Assembly (NCBI GenBank): GCA_000349905.1
Contig: KB722739.1
Span: 579,444 to 643,443 of the forward strand
Length of the DNA: 64,000 nucleotides
Reading direction: 5' to 3'
DNA from: Volvariella volvacea V23
Lineage: Eukaryota; Basidiomycota; Agaricomycetes; Agaricales; Pluteaceae
The first letter of the stretch is position 1. Every line of letters begins with the position of its first letter. Below, in pieces: positions 61,733-64,000 of this stretch. The notes under the pieces are model-generated. The model made no database searches. It was not told the DNA's origin and saw nothing but the letters and a program-made list of their open reading frames with translations. A program made the translations under genes and the position numbers.

Positions 61733-63297
61733 CTAATAACCACCAGGACGCCCACGCCCCACAACTACATTGGCCACAAATGGCCGAATGTGATCCAATT
61801 CTTTGAACGCAAATCTAATTGAGGGGGTTTTCAAGCCCAAACCTTTTTCCTGCCTCCTTCTCAGCCACCCCGTGAAAATTTCAAAAGATTGCACGTCCCC
61901 AATCCACCTCGTTGCCGCTGCCCCCAATACTAGCGTGTCCAGTCCAGGCAAGGAGGTCACGCGCATCGCGCGACATTCTGCGCACCTGCAGGTGGGCATT
62001 TCACCTACGCGATCGGTGCGCTTCTGGCAATTGATTGTCTGGGTTGATGAATAAGAGTAGACCAATCAGCCCAATGGGATTGTCGATATGAATCGTAGTT
62101 ATACAAGATATGTGCTGGAGTTCATAGAACAAGTGTTGAATTTGAGTAAGAGCACCTGACGTGGGTTGGATATGGATCGGCTGGAGGTTGAAGTCCATTG
62201 ACTGAGCGAGTTGAACGAGGAGAACGATGGAGAATGCTTGCAAGTCTGGCGAGAACCTATTGAGAAAGGCAAATGAAACGAGATCATCGCCGACAGAATC
62301 TCTTCTCAACACCTTGATGCAGTTGTCAAATGCGAGAGATAGATGGTGGATGCGCGTGCGTGCCTGACCAGACTTAGTGAAAATCTCAATGACTCTCTTC
62401 ATTAACGAAAAGCAGCGGTCGCTGTGGTAAAGATTGCAGCCGCGACAAGTCTCGATCTTCACTTGAGTAAGCAGAAGAAAGTCTAGACAATCGGCCACAT
62501 TGTGGAGTTCGCCAAAGGAGTCATGGAGACGAGGCGAAAGAATGGGTGAGAGCTCGAAAACCCAGCTCGTCTGCCAACAATGAATCGATAGCTTGCGAAC
62601 TGTTGGGCAGAGGCTTAACACGTCTAAGCCCTCCTTATTAGCGCCATCAAGGACGATATCGGTGACACTAGGTAGATGAGGTGGAAGTAGGCTTTGCCAC
62701 GCCCTCCCGAAGGAATACACCCGCAATTGGCGGAGCCTTAGCATGACGTTGGGTCGAACGTCGAAGTTTGGAGGGCCATAAGGACCACCTTCATGGAATT
62801 GCAGAACCTCCAAGTGGGGAGCAGGTATATTTCGTAGCCACAAAAGTCGCTCGCACATATATCGGTCGAAGTCGGAGTAACTGAACTCGGTGCATGTTGG
62901 CAACGACAAATTGAAGGATCTCGATATACTTTGGATCGTCAGGTGTGTGTCTTCCTTCCGGATCACTAGTTTCCCAGCCTTCATCTAATGGACCACTTCC
63001 TACCGTATCGATGTCCAGTGGTCGAAGTTCAGAACGCTCGAGGAATGCTGTGAATCCGCGCAAATTCGTTGTTCTGATGTAAGTCCATAGTTTCGGATCC
63101 CCTAATGCCATGCTCCTCTATTGGGAGCAAAATTGTGTAGCTGGAATCCAAGGGGGGATGACCCAACAGTCTTCTCGAATGCGTTGATCGCTGGGATCCT
63201 CTTGGACAGCGGAATATCTAACGAGTTGATTCAAAATCTTGCTGAAGAGTTCAGACGGGAGCGTTGAAAGGGGCTGCGACGAAGTTGATGATGGCAT
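61733..63297 (-). pseudogene. F-box-like/LRR pseudogene, array copy 9
   Basis: The ATG at 63297 opens MPSSTSSQPLSTLPSELFSK, with no coiled coil. TQFCSQ is followed by a TAG at 63118-63120 where paralogs have Trp (CSQWR). The same phase continues with RSMALGDPKLWTYIRTTNL and DDPKYIEILQFVVANMHRV. Near 62850-62900 the match shifts phase (LLWLRNIPAPHLEVLQF, LRLRQLRVYS, HLPSVTDIVLDG, IHHLSLAFDN, GLIGLLLFINPDNQ). Near 62040 it shifts again to CRCAECRAMRVTSLPGLDTL and WLRRRQEKGLGLKT. One nonsense change and two shifts make it inactive. It is the sister of copy 4 by the LDIDTVG and DDPKYIEI features. Confidence 0.82.
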
Positions 63298-63484
63298 TGG
63301 TGCAGCTTGTGCATAGGCGCCTGCAGCAGCTTTGCCACATGATCCTGGGAGATAAGATAAGATCAATCAGTTTTGTTCTGGCATAACTGGTCAGCCCTCC
63401 AGCACCGTGATCTAATTGCTTCAATAGAAACCCCGGTAAAAGCCTCTCTCATCAGGTTCAACTTCCTCCTCATCTCGTGGGGTA

Positions 63485-63595
63485 TGCACCCCAAATCCTG
63501 ATGACAAGTTCGGCCAGGACCATTGAAATAGGCTGAAATGCGTGTCGACGTTCAAGCTTGCGAGCTTCAGTTTCAGCGCGAGGATTTGCTATCAC
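63485..63595 (-). pseudogene. N-terminal fragment of another F-box-like copy
   Basis: ILALKLKLASL in one minus-strand phase and ERRHAFQPISMVLAELVIRI in the next match the coiled-coil and F-box-like junction of the family with one frame shift between them. No body follows before copy 9 begins, so it is a separate truncated duplicate. Confidence 0.5.
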
Positions 63596-63641
63596 GTACT
63601 GCAATTGAAGAGCAAAAAAAACAAAAGGCGTGTCCCGAGAT

Positions 63642-63669
63642 TTGATAAGGTTGATAAGGTTAATAAGGT
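63642..63669. repeat. short tandem repeat, TTGATAAGG type
   Basis: Three adjacent units of 9-10 bp, the last with one change (TTAATAAGG), in the spacer between F-box-like copies. Confidence 0.6.
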
Positions 63670-63801
63670 GTTTAACGTGAGGGTCGAAGCTTAAAGTCCA
63701 AAGTCCATGCTAATCTACAAGGAACACAAAACGTCAAAACTTTGCATGAGTACAAGTGCATTTTATGCATAAAAAATATGTGAATGTGCCAACACAGTCC
63801 A

Positions 63802-64000
63802 TTACTCGGCGGTCTGCCCTTCCAGGTCCTTCAATGGTTCGTCATGCTCCTCCAACACAACTCTTGTTACAACCCGCCTCAGCCGTTCCAGGTCCTCCTG
63901 CCCAACCTTGCCGCGTATCGAGCGCAAAGTCAACTCCTCCAACCCAATTCCCCTTCTCCCCCGTTCCCCTAGCCAATCCAAAAACAAATCCAGCCACTCC
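63802..64000 (-). CDS. F-box-like/LRR protein, C-terminal end of array copy 10 (partial)
   Basis: The frame is open to the right edge of the window and stops at 63802. It reads WLDLFLDWLGERGRRGIGLEELTLRSIRG, then QEDLERLRRVVTRVVLEE and a short acidic tail. This is the terminal helix pattern of the family (WLxERRxxGxGLExLxL). The rest of the gene lies beyond 64000, so intactness cannot be judged. It is closest by eye to copy 8. Confidence 0.7.
   Translation of the reverse strand, partial: EWLDLFLDWLGERGRRGIGLEELTLRSIRGKVGQEDLERLRRVVTRVVLEEHDEPLKDLEGQTAE

Overview
The window looks like nuclear DNA of a filamentous basidiomycete, most likely an Agaricomycete. The reasons are many short introns (about 50-110 nt) inside conserved genes, a DUF6593 protein, a GH16 beta-glucanase with eleven exons, a WD40 protein carrying a membrane-spanning N-terminal half, and a tandem family of intronless F-box-like/LRR proteins. 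No viral, bacterial, CRISPR or intact transposon sequence was recognised.

Layout. 1-9.9 kb: a possible gene head at the left edge, then GPI12/PIG-L on the minus strand. It is divergent, 119 bp away, from a 1608-residue low-complexity protein with an RRM-like core. A UBC4/UBC5-type E2 enzyme follows. 12.4-13.3 kb: the DUF6593 protein. 15.8-17.4 kb: a secreted GH16 endo-beta-glucanase. 19.2-20.7 kb: homoserine dehydrogenase. 21.1-23.7 kb: a 763-residue basic disordered protein of unknown function. 24.2-29.9 kb: three F-box-like paralogs on the minus strand, the third broken. 30.6-33.1 kb: a 6-phosphofructo-2-kinase whose phosphatase half lacks the catalytic histidine. 33.6-38.3 kb: the membrane WD40 protein. 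39.5-40.6 kb: an ALYREF/Yra1-type mRNA export adaptor. 41.5-49.9 kb: a second F-box-like block on the plus strand, with two intact and three broken copies. 50.2-50.8 kb: a small multi-span membrane protein. 53.7-57.1 kb: a bHLH transcription factor with an unusually long loop. 59.5-64 kb: a third F-box-like block on the minus strand.

The single-copy genes are unrelated housekeeping functions: GPI anchoring, ubiquitin transfer, Thr/Met synthesis, fructose-2,6-bisphosphate control, mRNA export and transcription. They do not form a pathway cluster. The feature that ties the window together is the F-box-like array. It has at least eleven copies or fragments in three blocks separated by housekeeping genes, about half of them pseudogenes, which is the pattern of birth-and-death evolution. 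Almost every copy that reaches the C-terminal part carries a Cys-x-Cys-x-x-Cys knot, usually preceded by a fourth cysteine. I do not know of a description of this motif, and it is the best candidate here for something new.

Splice sites were placed by eye, using reading-frame continuity and family conservation. Exon sums for GPI12, the RRM-like protein, UBC4, DUF6593, GH16, HOM6, the 763-residue protein, PFKFB, YRA1 and bHLH are all exact multiples of three. The start of the membrane WD40 gene and the first exon of the small membrane protein remain uncertain.
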